Made by a program: the position numbers and the translations under genes
Part shown: positions 22,931-34,082 of the stretch, in pieces
How positions within the stretch are numbered: position 1 is the stretch's first letter
Layout: each line of letters begins with the position of its first letter
Notes under the pieces: generated by a model
What the model was told of the DNA's origin: nothing
What the model saw: the letters and a program-made list of their open reading frames with translations, nothing else
Databases searched by the model: none
Origin: Amphirosellinia nigrospora
Lineage: Eukaryota; Ascomycota; Sordariomycetes; Xylariales; Xylariaceae
Length of the DNA stretch: 64,000 bases
Assembly: GCA_004123355.1 (NCBI GenBank)
Contig: SCHM01000003.1
Span: 4,793,058 to 4,857,057, forward strand
Direction of reading: 5' to 3'

Positions 22931-23963
22931 GTTTGATACGTAACCTGATGCAGTATATGAGAGTCTTGCAGCCTAAATTGTGCTCAAGGTTAGGCTAGGC
23001 CAAGTCCCTCGTCGTAGATAAGAGATACCACAAGGGATGGAATCTTCCAGAAATGGTTCTGTTTGCTCTCTTACTCCGTGAGTCTTGTTACCGACTCGGC
23101 GAATAATGCGGTTGTGAATGTGCCAGGGAACAGTAGAGACTGCTAGGTACCATGCGGAAGACGCAGTTTGCTGCAGTAATATTACGACGAGGAGGGAGAG
23201 AGGAATTTATAGTAATTTACTAGATCATGTCGAGGGAGATACTTAGACTGGCTTTTTTTTACAGTTGCGGCAAGAAGTATAACGTAACGCAAGCAAACAG
23301 GGTCACCGTTAACCGTGTATTTCCCAATCATCCATTGAAACTTTTGACACTCCCAGATAAATTTCAATGTTCCACGCATTATTTAGTAGGCAAGGCATAA
23401 ATAAACCCCCCTATTCCATATTTTTTCCATTAAATTATTCCACGTAAGCACATCACACTTGATTGAAACCCTTTTCGGAGCGCATGCTTCTTGATAGAGA
23501 CATACGATCAATATTCTCGACTCGAGTGGCTGGTCATCGGATTCGAGGGCTAAAATAGTGGCAATAAGCTGATACACAGCTATCCCTTCATATATCTTTA
23601 GAGAATTGCCTGCTGGGAAGCTTTGATTCGGCGCACAGACCACCTGGCATCCTGACAATGAGTTGCGCAACATCTCGAATTGTATGCGTATGCCAACGAC
23701 GTAATCGACTCATCCCTTTGATTAGACTGAGTGGAAGTTGAATTTGAAGAGCCGGAGTCTAGGGTTATCCCTTCTACCAGGTTGTTCAGTGCACAAGCAT
23801 AGCAGCTATTAGGTTGCTATCAAAGTAGCCAATCAGAAGCCACCCTGCTTTATGATGGCTTACTTACTCATCACTTGGAGTTTGTTGGCATCGTTTTATT
23901 CAATAATCTTACACGGCATTATACATCACAGCCGAATACTAACAGCAGAAAAAAACAGGAAGA
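22931..23963. other. divergent intergenic region with two orphan ORFs
   Basis: This is the spacer between the amidoligase gene (minus) and the Ada-type gene (plus). Two adjacent minus-strand ORFs (23673-23383, 96 codons; 23379-23182, 65 codons) lie nearly head to tail. They match nothing I recognise, so I do not call them genes. AT-rich stretches flank them. Confidence 0.4.
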
Positions 23964-24803
23964 ATGCCTCAGAGCAATCGCGTCGCCATACCGCGCGATA
24001 AGCGCACCAAGCTAGCTCATCCCGCGGCCTCCTCAACTGATGAGGCCCGGTGGCGGCTCGTGCTCGCGCACACCCCTACAACTGATTTCCTCTACGGCGT
24101 TTTATCTACCGGCATCTACTGCCGGACGAGCTGCCCCTCGCGGCGCCCACGTCGCTCAAACGTGCGGTTCTTCGAGTCGGCCGCTAGCGCAGTAGCCGCC
24201 GGATTCCGGGCCTGCCGGCGCTGTCGCCCGGAGTCGACCGACTCGAGTCACGAGTCGCCGCAGGCGTCGGCGGAAAAGCAGGTTGCCATCGCCTGCGAGT
24301 ACGTTCGCCAGCGCAACGGGGAGGTTCAGCTATTGGAAATCGCAGCGCACGTAGGCCTATCGCCTCGCTATTTCCATGGCTTGTTTAAGCAGGTCATGAG
24401 CCTGACACCTGGGGCGTATGCGGCCGCTGTTAGACGAGAGAATACGGGCCAGAGCTCTGTTCCTGAGACACCTGCTGCTTCACTTCCGGATTACATGCCC
24501 CATGTAGCGGACCTTGGTAACGCGACCGACCTTATGGATTTTCCTCCGGTCGACAACAGTGCTGGCGGGTTGTCTTTTGTGGATTTTGGTCAGACCAGCT
24601 TTAATTGGGCCCCAGGAGCTTTTGAGGGCCTTGAGTGCGTCAACTTTGACCAAGGCCCTATATCGGACCTGCTTGGTCACTGCGACTTGGACACGGCAAC
24701 GTTGCTGCAAACGAACTACGAGCCAATCGAGGCGCAAATAGATACCTGTACATTAGACTACGTGGATCCCTCGCTACTGAACCAATGGTCTGGACCATCA
24801 TGA
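23964..24803 (+). CDS. Ada-type methylphosphotriester sensor with AraC helix-turn-helix
   Basis: This is a single-exon, 279-residue protein with no frame break. Residues about 28-88 form the N-terminal Ada zinc domain: RWRLVLAHTPTTDFLYGV, GIYCRTSCPSRRP and CRRCRP. The four zinc Cys are at about 53, 57, 84 and 87; Cys53 corresponds to the methyl-accepting Cys38 of E. coli Ada. An AraC-type helix-turn-helix follows (EIAAHVGLSPRYFHGLFKQ, about residues 125-150). The C-terminal 110 residues are acidic, with no O6-methylguanine transferase domain (no PCHR motif), and could be an activation region. By family knowledge it would transfer a methyl group from DNA phosphotriesters to itself and act as a transcription factor in alkylation stress. 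Fungal Ada genes of this layout are known and are thought to be of bacterial origin. Confidence 0.88.
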   Translation: MPQSNRVAIPRDKRTKLAHPAASSTDEARWRLVLAHTPTTDFLYGVLSTGIYCRTSCPSRRPRRSNVRFFESAASAVAAGFRACRRCRPESTDSSHESPQASAEKQVAIACEYVRQRNGEVQLLEIAAHVGLSPRYFHGLFKQVMSLTPGAYAAAVRRENTGQSSVPETPAASLPDYMPHVADLGNATDLMDFPPVDNSAGGLSFVDFGQTSFNWAPGAFEGLECVNFDQGPISDLLGHCDLDTATLLQTNYEPIEAQIDTCTLDYVDPSLLNQWSGPS

Positions 24804-25297
24804 AATACAATTCGAACAAGGCCTTGTCACCGAAGACTTAAAATAATGCTCGAATCACAATAACCTGTTGACCCATCAAGGGCTGCGACGGACTTAATTC
24901 CCGTCAACCAGGCGACGATCCACATATTTTATGCCAGAATAACTTCGCTTTGTCCCGCCTATTTTGGTCCAGCTTCGCTCTTGTATTGCCGCCTTGTGTA
25001 CTATACGAGGTTATACCAATACTTGCAAGCTAAAAGCTAGAGCCTTGCATAGACTTATGGAAGGTCCTACGTTCATATGACCATATATGCTATACAGGAC
25101 CGAGTCTTAACACGTGTGGCAAGGATATTTAGGAACTCAGTATAGGGGTCAAGGCCAAATGTTCTTAGCTAGCTTCGAGGTCGATCGCTAACAGGCTTGA
25201 CTTGAGGACGACGGCTCACTATTGGACCCTTTTTCGACTATCTTACAACATCAACAATTATCTCCTAGCTGGATACAGCTCATCTCCCGCCGCCTAT
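24804..25297. other. convergent intergenic spacer
   Basis: This region between the 3' ends of the Ada gene and the DUF1203 gene shows no recognisable coding content. Confidence 0.5.
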
Positions 25298-25864
25298 TTA
25301 AAGAGGCAAGGATGCCTTTTCAACACGAACAGCGAAGAACCAGGCACATACTGGCACTCGAGGTATCATCGCCCAGCAGTTTCTGGCATGTCTCCATCAG
25401 ACGATCACCGTCCACAATATCGCAGCCCTGCATCATATGGTTCTCGTCATAGGAACGAACAGCCAGGGTACGCTTTCGCTGCTGCTCGGGGAGAAGCCCG
25501 CCAGATGCAGGGAAAACCGCGTCGCAGCCCTTTGAAATGGACGAAGATGGGCGACGCGCATCGGTAGGGCTGTCGCCGAGGAAGGGGTCGTAGGAGATGA
25601 GCAGCATCTCCTCGCCGACTACGCTGTCTTGCAGGCATCGTCGGCAGGGGACGGGGATTGTTGGCGTCTTCACCACGGCGAAGGGAGTCGATCTATCCTC
25701 CTCGTATGGCGCGGGCATTGCGCGATACCGCAGCGTCTCCGGGATGCGTTGCTGCTTGGGAGACTAGAATCTGTGAGCTTCGTGTCCTAATCTGAGGCGC
25801 TTGGTAGTTTGGTACTTACGGCCATAGGAGGCTGGGTGCTGGTCAAAGTAGTTGTGGAAGCCAT
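25298..25864 (-). CDS. DUF1203-domain protein, frame-broken
   Basis: DUF1203 is a short domain of unknown function found in bacteria and some fungi. Exon 1 (25864-25820) encodes MASTTTLTSTQPPMA; after a 56-nt intron, exon 2 (from 25763) begins SPKQQRIPETLRYRAMPAPY. Family blocks are VPCRRCLQDSVVGEEMLLISYDPF, YRCASPIFVHF, CDAVFP, LPEQQRKRTLAVRSYD and GCDIVDGDRL. The first two Cys and the Cys of CDAVF may bind metal, an inference. The frame changes between GDSP and YRCASP (a C missing) and again before CDAVF, and near the C-terminus, so the stop is tentative (25298 or 25320). It is divergent from the acyltransferase at 26828. Confidence 0.7.
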
Positions 25865-26827
25865 TTTCTTGAAGAGTTTCTCTTGAAATTGTATGACTGA
25901 GGAAAAGTTGTATAAGTAGAAACTATATATATAAGTAGAAGCTATATGAGTATGAACTGTAGAGTTCGATTGCTTTTTTGATGGAACGAAGCCACCTAGA
26001 TGATCTTATATACACGTCTCGACTTCGTCAATGTATTTGTTGATGAATTCCTTGTCATGTCAATTGCTGTTAAAGAAGCCAATTAGGGTCAGAGTTCTAT
26101 ACTAGTGGGCCTTGCTATGGAAGTGGCCTATTGCAGAAGATTGGTATGAGGAGAAACCCTGAGAATGATGAATCAAATAACATTGATCCGTGGCACGCTC
26201 TGTTATTCTTGACTATTATTGAGACTCCTGGTAAGATTCAAGTTAGGTATGACGCATCGGAAGTGCTAATGAGATCGCGGTGCAGGCATTCCGTACCTCT
26301 ATCTTATGCTTCACCCGTATCTAGCTTTGTCTTGTTTGCCTCATATTCGGCCTGAAAACTAAATTACTATCGAGTACAAGAGCATTGTGTATAATTGACT
26401 CTTATTCATAGCGTGCGAAAAGGAGGGCTTAGGATCATAAAACTTCCATTCAATCACACGCTAACTATGGGCAGTCATGTTGGAGCTGTACTTTGAATAT
26501 ACGGTGAAAATGTCACAACCTGGTTACAGCTTACTCCTCGTGGGCCGCGCCATTTCGACGGAGAAGAACAATTCATTATTAGCCCAGTTCGCTTATCTCA
26601 CGCGTATCTAACCCGGGGACTCTAAATCTACACACCGCTTTAAGGTGACAACATCCTAGTTATTCGGCCTGCTGATCTGCAGGAACATACGGTATCGCGG
26701 GTGACTAATGGCAGAGAGTCACAGTTCACAAAAGCAATAGCATCATCGAATACTCGAAAAAAAAAAGACTATCAAGTTATTTGGAAATGGCTGCCTTACA
26801 CAGTGAGCGCCGTATGGATAAGCTGTG
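25865..26827. other. divergent intergenic region
   Basis: This is the spacer between the DUF1203 gene and the acyltransferase gene. It contains an AT-rich stretch next to DUF1203 (25880-26000) with TATATA runs and a poly-A run near 26758. No convincing ORF is present. Confidence 0.5.
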
Positions 26828-28406
26828 ATGGGACTGGATAGTAAGAGACTTCAAGAAGATGGCTACCCCGCACTAGTACCACACTCAATGCGCCTTTCTC
26901 CCCTCGAGGCGTTCATGCCCCGTGCATACGTGAGGCAAATATATGCCTTCCCGACTCGAGTCCGTCCGCGATAAGTACATTATCGCGGGGATTGGCCGGG
27001 CTAGCTCAGGACGTACCATACCTTCTCTCACGAATTGTTATCGATGAGTCGGCTACAGGCCCGGCCGTCCCGGCAAGCACGCAATGTCACAGTCCCGGGG
27101 ATATCTTCTCGTGGGGTGATCTCTCTGATTCTATCGACTACGCCGCTCTCAAAGCCGGGTACTTCCCGCCTGCCGCGTTTCTAGCACCAGGTATAATTCC
27201 ACAGGACACCCTCCCGCCTTATCCGGCTTCGCCTGCTGTGTTTCTCGCCCGCGCGTCGCTCGTCAAGGGAGGGTTGATATTGTGTGTGGCGGTGCATCAT
27301 GTCGTCACCGATATCACGGGATTCGACGCCCTGCTGAATATATGGGCTTCGCATTGTCGTGATGGGTCCTCGCGGGATATCGGGTTTGATGAGAGCTGGA
27401 TGGACAGAGGACCCCTGTTCTCCGCATTAGAAAGCTCGTCTAATCCGTCTAGTCGTGCACCTATGCCAAAACTCGTACATATCAGGACTAGCGAAGAAGT
27501 AGTAAGGCTAGCTAGACGGGCGCAAGGGGGCGAGCCTCAGGATCCGGACAGAAGAACTACCAGACCGGGGTTTTCTACTTCCCTCATCGGCAGCTACGAG
27601 CTCTCAAGGATGCTGTAAACGCACACATCGCGTCGCAGGAGCCCGGATCTTGGGTATCGACGGGGAATATCTTGTCCTCCTTGCTATGGAACGCACTTCT
27701 CGCAGCGAGGAGAACCCCAGCCTTCTCGAGACCGATATGAGGAGTGTTAACAATGACACTCGAGTTAGCACGCTGTCGTTCCCTGTGCAGTTCCGCTTCC
27801 GCTCCGCCCGCCACTTCCGCGGGACTTTCTAGGCGCCGCGTTCCTGATGACGAATGCGAAAGTGCTGCACAGGGACGTGTGTCATGTCTTGCGTCCTAGG
27901 ACTGACTCTAAACCAGCTACCCAATATGAAGAGTTGGATGCGGTACTGGATGGACAGACAGAAGCAGAGATAGCAGTAAACACAGTCAATGTTCTAATAC
28001 TCGCCAAAGTCGCGCTTGCTATTAGGAAGTCTATGCAAGGAATCGACGATGCAGCCGTGCGCAAGGTGTTGGCGTACCTCGAGGCACACACGGGCATGAA
28101 TTTAGAAGCACCGCTTGTCCTTGGCCCGCCTAGATACGATGCAGGAGGGAGCGGGACGTCGGTTGTTTCATGGGCAGATCAAGGTGTCTATGAGCTGAAT
28201 TGGGGCGATGTTATTGGTCGCTGTGATACGGTGCGATTGCCGAAGATGGGGTATGAGAGGGATCCCATCGTGCTACCGCGTGTGCCTAGTCTTGACGGGA
28301 CGATGGCGGGCTAGAAGTGATTATGAGTTATGAGGAAAATACTATGCGGAGGTTGGTGGAGAGCAATATCATGAGACGATTTGCTGTATTGCGGTGCTTG
28401 TCATAA
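26828..28406 (+). CDS. TRI101/BAHD-like acyltransferase, frame-broken
   Basis: This CoA-dependent O-acyltransferase resembles trichothecene 3-O-acetyltransferase; its natural substrate is unknown. The start I choose (26828) gives MGLDSKRLQEDG and then the family opening LSPLEAFMPRAYVRQIYAFP. The catalytic HHxxxD motif reads HHVVTD in ILCVAVHHVVTDITGF. The middle has WVSTGNILSSLLWNALLAARR, and the second half PLPRDFLGAAFLMTNA. Near the C-terminus ELNWGDVIGRCDTVRLPK matches the DFGWG-type block, and the end reads GGLEVIMSYEENTMRRL before TAA 28404-28406. Frames change near 26970, 26990, 27570, about 27712, about 27810 and 28301 (GG to G). No intron is obvious. In secondary-metabolite clusters such enzymes decorate products, but no synthase lies nearby. 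Confidence 0.75.
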
Positions 28407-28581
28407 TACTCACGCGCTATGGAGTTTTATATATGCAACTGTTATTCCCAATTGCTTTATTTTACGGTGTTTTAATATTTACGGAACGTAGGCACTAGTT
28501 TTCGATGTTGTGCGACACCTTGATGATCAATCGTCGTCAGACCAACCAACCTCTTCATATCTACTCCTTTGCAATATCTCT

Positions 28582-30201
28582 TCACGCCTTACTCAAGGTT
28601 GTATCTGGCCGGAAGAAATGACGAGGTCCATACCACAAACCCTTTAGGAAATAGCTCCAGTAAACGAAAGGCTGACATCACATTAGCTTGGAATTGCATG
28701 AGGGGCATTTGAAAGGGCCCCAATAAGCTAATACTTACGAAGATATCCTTCTTCAGGTAGTAGTATAAGGACGAAGGAGTTTCTTGGCCGCCGAGGATAT
28801 CCGCGAACGTCTCCTTCGGAACCCCGCCGTACTTGAACTCGCAAAGCATGAGCTCGTTATGCCCCGTCAGGAGCGGACAACTCGCGTAGCCATCGTAGCC
28901 AGCCTTGAGCTCCTTGCCACCCATTGTAGCCAGGAGGTTGTCGATCATGACAGGTACCTGCGCAGTGATGGCAGCGGCCGTCTTGCTGTTAGGCAAGCTC
29001 GACGCGTCGCCTATCGAGAAGATGTTCTTGTATTTGGTGTGCTGCGTCGTCGATTTGTCAACGTCAACCCAGCCCGCCGAATCAGCTGCATAGAAGATAA
29101 GTGTCAGTTCGGATCGATACAGCATGTTATGTGATGATATAAGTAAACTTACCAATCTTTGACTTGGCGACCCAATCCACGGCTTCTGTGGAGGGACCAC
29201 GTGTAAGAAGCCATATTCCCTTTGCACAGAGGCGCCTCCAGCCATGTCCTTGAAAGTCGCTACTTTCTTCTCCGCGTCAATAGCGACCAGGTTATGTTGG
29301 AACAGGCCTTCGACGTTGCGCTCTTTCCGTAGAGCATCTAGGACCTGGGAGTACTTCGGCACCGCAAACATAGCTAATATTCCCTGTTAGGATACCTACT
29401 AAGTATGTATTTGACAGGACATAACCGCTAGCTATCTTACCAGGAGCGCCAGTCGCGAAAGTAATATCAATGTTATTCCGTACACCATCCCGTTGCCACT
29501 GCGAGAGGGCCATCCACATGATCTTCTGAGGTGCGCCAGCGCATTTTATGATACCTGCGGGCTGAGTGAAAATCGCAGGCCCTTTCTTGAAGGCCTGGAT
29601 ATTCCGCCATACCTGTTCGACGGTCCTTTCCGAGTAAATGGACGAGACCTGGCTCGCGGGGTTCCGGAGGGCTTCTTGAAGGCCCGAGATACCAGCAAAG
29701 TTGGTCTCGAGACCAGGCGCGACAATCAAGTAGTCGTAGGAGACATCAACTCCCTCAGACGTCCTGACAGCGTTGTTTTCCGGGTCAAAAGTAGATACTC
29801 TCAAGGGATAGTGCTTCACTCCCTCAGGGATAACATGAGAGGGGTCTCTGGGTATCATCCAATGACTTCAGACCTGAGCCCACGAGCGTCCAACCAGGCT
29901 GTAAAAGAGTTAGCACCAATTCATTACTACATGATAAAGTGGTTTCATTATTTTAGCGAAGTTGTGAGCTGCTCACCTGGTAATGATGTGTCTGAGCGGG
30001 GTCCAGAATGGCAATATCCTTCTTCTCAAGCCCCACCGAGCGTTGTAGCTGCGCGGCCGCAGTGACACCAGCTGTACCGGCTCCAACGATAACCACGCGA
30101 TGATGTGCCTTCGCTGGAATTGATGTGGCGTATGTTCTGGCAAGCACCCTTCTTATAGGGGCCCTGGCCAAAAGACGCGGGACGGTGGCAACGGCAACCA
30201 T
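28582..30201 (-). CDS. HMT2: mitochondrial sulfide:quinone oxidoreductase
   Basis: This flavoprotein oxidises sulfide and passes electrons to ubiquinone, in mitochondria. A basic N-terminal presequence (ATVPRLLARAPIRRVLARTYA) precedes the FAD-binding VVIVGAGTAGVTAAAQL. Other marks are YDYLIVAPGLETNF, IFTQPAGIIKCAGAPQK (one catalytic Cys), FSIGDASSLPNSKTAAA (second dinucleotide/FAD block) and the end WSYFLKGLWYGPRHFFRP. Five exons fit: 30201-29977, 29898-29441, 29373-29153, 29085-28739 and 28671-28582, with introns of about 67-78 nt. Two frame breaks are likely: near 29838 (RPLS/HVIPEG) and near 29185 (PPQEAVDWVAKSKI expected; GG to G). The symbol is that of the fission yeast orthologue. Only 175 nt separate its 3' end from the acyltransferase. 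Confidence 0.9.
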
Positions 30202-30485
30202 GGTGTACAGAACGCTGGGGCAACGGCTCACGAATCACAACCAGCTTCCTGCGCCCGCTCGGAACAAAAATGCCAACAACTTTCCCAGCAAACGAAAGAG
30301 TTCTTTGAACTTTGCGAACCTACAGCCTCTGAACTATCTACTTACTACCTAGGTATGCTAGTCACGTGAAATCACGCCATGGACATACGTTTCCATATTA
30401 ATAATTCACTATTTCCACTTTTCACGTTTCAGCGCCTCAGGCAAAAAATGCGACAAAAGTTAACACATGCGCAAAAAGAGACGTC

Positions 30486-30559
30486 TGATTTCGCCCGGAC
30501 TTGAACCGGAGACCTTCAGTGTGTTAGACTGACGTGATAACCAACTACACCACGAAACC
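30486..30559 (-). tRNA. tRNA-Val(AAC), intronless
   Basis: The minus strand folds as a cloverleaf. The acceptor GGTTTCG pairs with CGAAATC (one G-U). A D-arm contains AGTTGGTT. The anticodon arm TCAGT/ACTGA encloses CTAACAC with anticodon AAC. The T-arm encloses TTCAAGT. A discriminator A ends it. No CCA is encoded and no intron is present, both as expected for a eukaryotic nuclear tRNA. Confidence 0.95.
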
Positions 30560-31876
30560 ATAGATTTACTATAATTTCTGTAAACTTTTCGTTGGCTATA
30601 CTCCGCCTCTGCAACGATTGCGACGGACCACTATACAGAGTTGGTAACAAACAGCCAAAACCTCATAGACCATCATTTAGTATTGACTACGATGCAAGTA
30701 TGTAATAAGATAATTGCTTTGAAATTACTATTATTGAGTAATAATTTCCAAGCAACTTTCTGCATATTCCAATGGCAATGAGACTTTCGCTAAATATTTC
30801 GCCATTGATAGATCGATCCAGATACACCCGCTTGCTTTGCGCTAACTCATAAGCCTGTTGGTTCGCCCAGGGTTTGTAGACGGCCCGGCCCGTCTGAGCG
30901 GATCCTCAAACAAGGCCCTTATCTCGTCAAGGCTATACCCAGCATTGCGATTTGATAGCTCGAGTATATGCTAGATGATAAAGGACGAGCCGCTACTCTG
31001 GCGCATCAACTTCTAGAAAGACGCTTACAGAACGTCCGGGAAAATCTGAGGGATACCTGTGCCCGTAACGGTTCGTACGACGGCTATGGTTGGGATGCCC
31101 GGCCCATAGAGGTCTGTTCCCGCATCATAAGCGCTTGGGCTGAGCTGGGCGGCGCCGAGTCCCATCACTATTAAACCTCTAAAAGTCTATTAGCATACAT
31201 CCATCTCTACTGGAATGATCTGTTAATAACGGGTAGTATATCCCCCGTCTGCGTATCAAATGATAGATGGGGATTAGCCTACTTAGCACCATTTGAGAGA
31301 GGCCCATACATACGTGACGCATCGAAACCCTCTTTGCTCTGTTAGTCAAGTGGCTACATGATCCATTCTGCAAGCTCAGCCATGTGTACTCGAACTTACA
31401 ATGACCATATAGAATGACAACAGGAGGTAACTCCGTCGTATTTGTGACATCAAAATACGGACGGCCTGTCAGATAAGAACCGCCGAAAGAATAGAAGAGC
31501 TGTTTCAGCTAAGAAGACGACCAAGTTACCCTGCTTAATAGCCTTAACTGACCTATCGTTCAAGACAACCAAGCCACCCCGATTCCGTGAAGACGGAGAG
31601 ACGGCGGCCCCGTCTGTCTGGTAGAAGTCCGAACGGCCATCGGCCGAGAGGTACAAGTCTGGCCGCATATGTCCGATAGTAACGGAGATATGATTCCTCC
31701 GAGCGCGCCGACAATGTCCGATTCTTCGGAGCAGAGCTGGCGATTAACATATTGGCTAACATTCAAGTATAGCGAAGAATTGATGCCCGAGCTCCCCCTA
31801 GCACGGAAAATTGCACAGTGGTCACGCTCATAACTTCTGAAATTTTGCCAGCTACAACACTCGGAGTCAGCCATTG
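30560..31876. other. intergenic, degraded fragments only
   Basis: No intact gene is seen. A minus-strand fragment near 30970-30850 (SNRNAGYSLDEIRALFEDP) and several short frames between 31170 and 31870 are open without motifs. They may be remnants of a decayed gene or element. The stretch just left of the tRNA's neighbour is AT-rich. Confidence 0.4.
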
Positions 31877-31975
31877 CTATTTAGAGCTGATTTGTGGGGG
31901 TTTTAGAAGCTTCCAGGCACTCCCTTGTCCCCTCAAGGGAAACCTGGTTCTCTAAAGGTTGTCGAAATAGGAGGG
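31877..31975 (-). repeat. tail/intron repeat copy B (GQxSxxKLL)
   Basis: This segment aligns with copy A (22134-22217) at roughly four of five positions over about 75 nt, with mainly C/T and A/G differences. It encodes GQGSAWKLLKPPQISSK and a stop in one frame. Confidence 0.5.
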
Positions 31976-32290
31976 AAATGGCACCGAGAATACTGAGATC
32001 TTCGACGGTCGGCCTACAGCCGAAGCCGTAGTTGACGTTGTCGAGGCGACTGTAGTTCGAAACCGATAAGATGGTGCTTCCGGTGTCATACACTCTACAC
32101 GTCTTAACAAGTCTATCATGTCGTGAATTGGAGGGCTAGCAAAGTGGTCATACACAGCTTTGGGCAAGGACGTGTTCGTAGAGACCCATTCCAAACCATC
32201 GTCGGCGCGTAATCGCTTGTACCCTTCTGGCTTACTGCGATTATTGTGAGGCGCAAGCTCCGCGATAACGATCCCCGTCAACGCCAACAC
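31877..32290 (-). pseudogene. orphan protein remnant ending in the GQxSxxKLL tail
   Basis: I do not recognise this protein. The open frame at 32290-31952 has no ATG at its left end (GTG at 32290), and shifts to a second frame (SVSNYSRLDNVNYGFGCRPTVEDLS) before the tail ENQVSLRGQGSAWKLLKPPQ and a stop at 31877. A possible 33-nt intron (GTGCCA...TTTAG) would join DLSIL to ENQV but is unusually short. The tail is the second copy of the element at 22134 and 41447. It looks like a decayed or frame-broken member of a small gene family. Confidence 0.35.
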
Positions 32291-34082
32291 AGTGTATTTA
32301 GACCTTTTGCATCACATCGAGTCTCGTTTGAAGTTGCCTAAGCGTTACCTGGGCGCGAAAGAGTATAGAAGCAGCGTCGCTAATACTTGATTTGAACTAC
32401 TCAGCTTACTAACGCTGACTTTAATCATCTCGCTCGGAACTCTCAAACTCGTTACCTAATTCTGGTCAGGTGTATATAGTGCTGTGAAGGTACGCAGTGA
32501 GCGGACTGTTCGTTAGCACGCCAAGCGTACGTCAAGTATAGGTAGCAGGCATAGTTAGCTTTGCCGGGTCTGTGCCGGGTAGGTGTGAATCTCTACGGCT
32601 AACTGCAGGGCAGTAAATAGAATAGCAAATGTAACGCTACGTCACATCTGGTGTGGTACGTCCAACAGGGACCCCAGAAAGACCCCAGGAACCCCACAGG
32701 GCGATATGTAGGAGTAGACCTCTACAAGTAATACACCGGTTCCAGCTACGGCGGCCACCAAGATCGGACAAGACTCGGAATTCTAGCAACAGATATCAAG
32801 CACAAATCATAAGCATCATTTCACCGCTCCCTTAAATCTCATTCCGACAAATTTGTAATAACTAATACCGTAATACCATACTCGTAAGTGTCAGGAACCT
32901 CGCAGGGGTAGGGTGTAGACACTCGTTGTTGCACGGAGAACTAGTGAAGCCATCTCCGTGGGCTCTTATCTGGCTATATGACTATATACAGAGTTTCTTT
33001 GTCTGGTCTGATCCTCGTGCCTAGATCCATATTCAGTGTGCATCAGTACCTAGTAGCGAGGCGATCTCGAAAACTTGCCTGATGGCAGCGTATCGGGGCC
33101 CCTGGCTACCCATGTAACTTTAAGGTCTAACGTAACCTTCCCGTATATAATACGGCTCTAGGGGTGGATGCCTAGGAAGTCAAAAGACCGCCGCCACTCA
33201 GTTCCTTTGGTCGGCCGTAGGCTCCTGGATATCGGTTGGCATACAGGAGGTTGGATTACAGTTAAATCCTATCATGTAAGATTCTATGTCTTGGAAAACG
33301 AGAACTCTGGTGCCGAGAGGGTTTCTCCATCTAGCGCGCTATTAGTCTGGGTGGCGCGTAGTAGATACTGTAGGCCAATCAAAATGGTTATAATTAGCCA
33401 TCACAAGCGGGGATAGGTTAGGTATAGCTAAAGCTTACCTTAATCCACTTACATAATTATCTCACTCTACAATCCACAATTCACATAGGCTTCCTAACAA
33501 ATGGCTACCTAACCCCTATTGCTCCCAGGACTTTTCATGTCTGATTTAGCATTTACACAAGGGAACGATTGATATGTATATCTTTTCTAGGGTTTGATGT
33601 CCTTAGGCTAGAATCCAGCTAGAGGATTGCTAGTAGGTACCTGTAGATGTACGATACTGAATACGAACATCATATTACAAGGGTTGTACGTTGATGCACA
33701 AGGCGGGATTCGTCTATTCGCGCCTTCGCGTCTTCAGGCCTTGACGAAATCACCATCCGAAATGTGCTATAGTGACCACCCGACCCTCCGACTCCCCGCC
33801 AATTTAGTATTCGATATTGGAGCTAGAATGAAACCTTGTGTCATTGGTGACCGATCCCGTGAATATGAGAGGAAGGTGAAGCAGACGTTCAGCTATAGGG
33901 CACCCTGTCTTTGGTTGATCTGCAACGTCATGCGGGTTAGCTTTTCGGCCGCTGAAATGTTCGCGAAGCGATAATTGCCTGCTAGAAAAAGATATAAATC
34001 CATACCTCCTTTTCATAATAGAACCTAGACTTTTTCCACAATACATGTCACATCCATTCTGGCTCGGAATACCTCTGCCAAA
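32291..34082. other. long intergenic region upstream of second P450
   Basis: No gene is recognised. A plus-strand ORF of 115 codons (33627-33974) and one of 82 codons (33168-33416) carry no motif. The final 100 nt should be the P450 leader. Confidence 0.45.

Noticed and set aside
23182-23673. pair of adjacent minus-strand ORFs (96 and 65 codons)
   Set aside because: No motif, no splice join found; AT-rich composition could leave such frames by chance.
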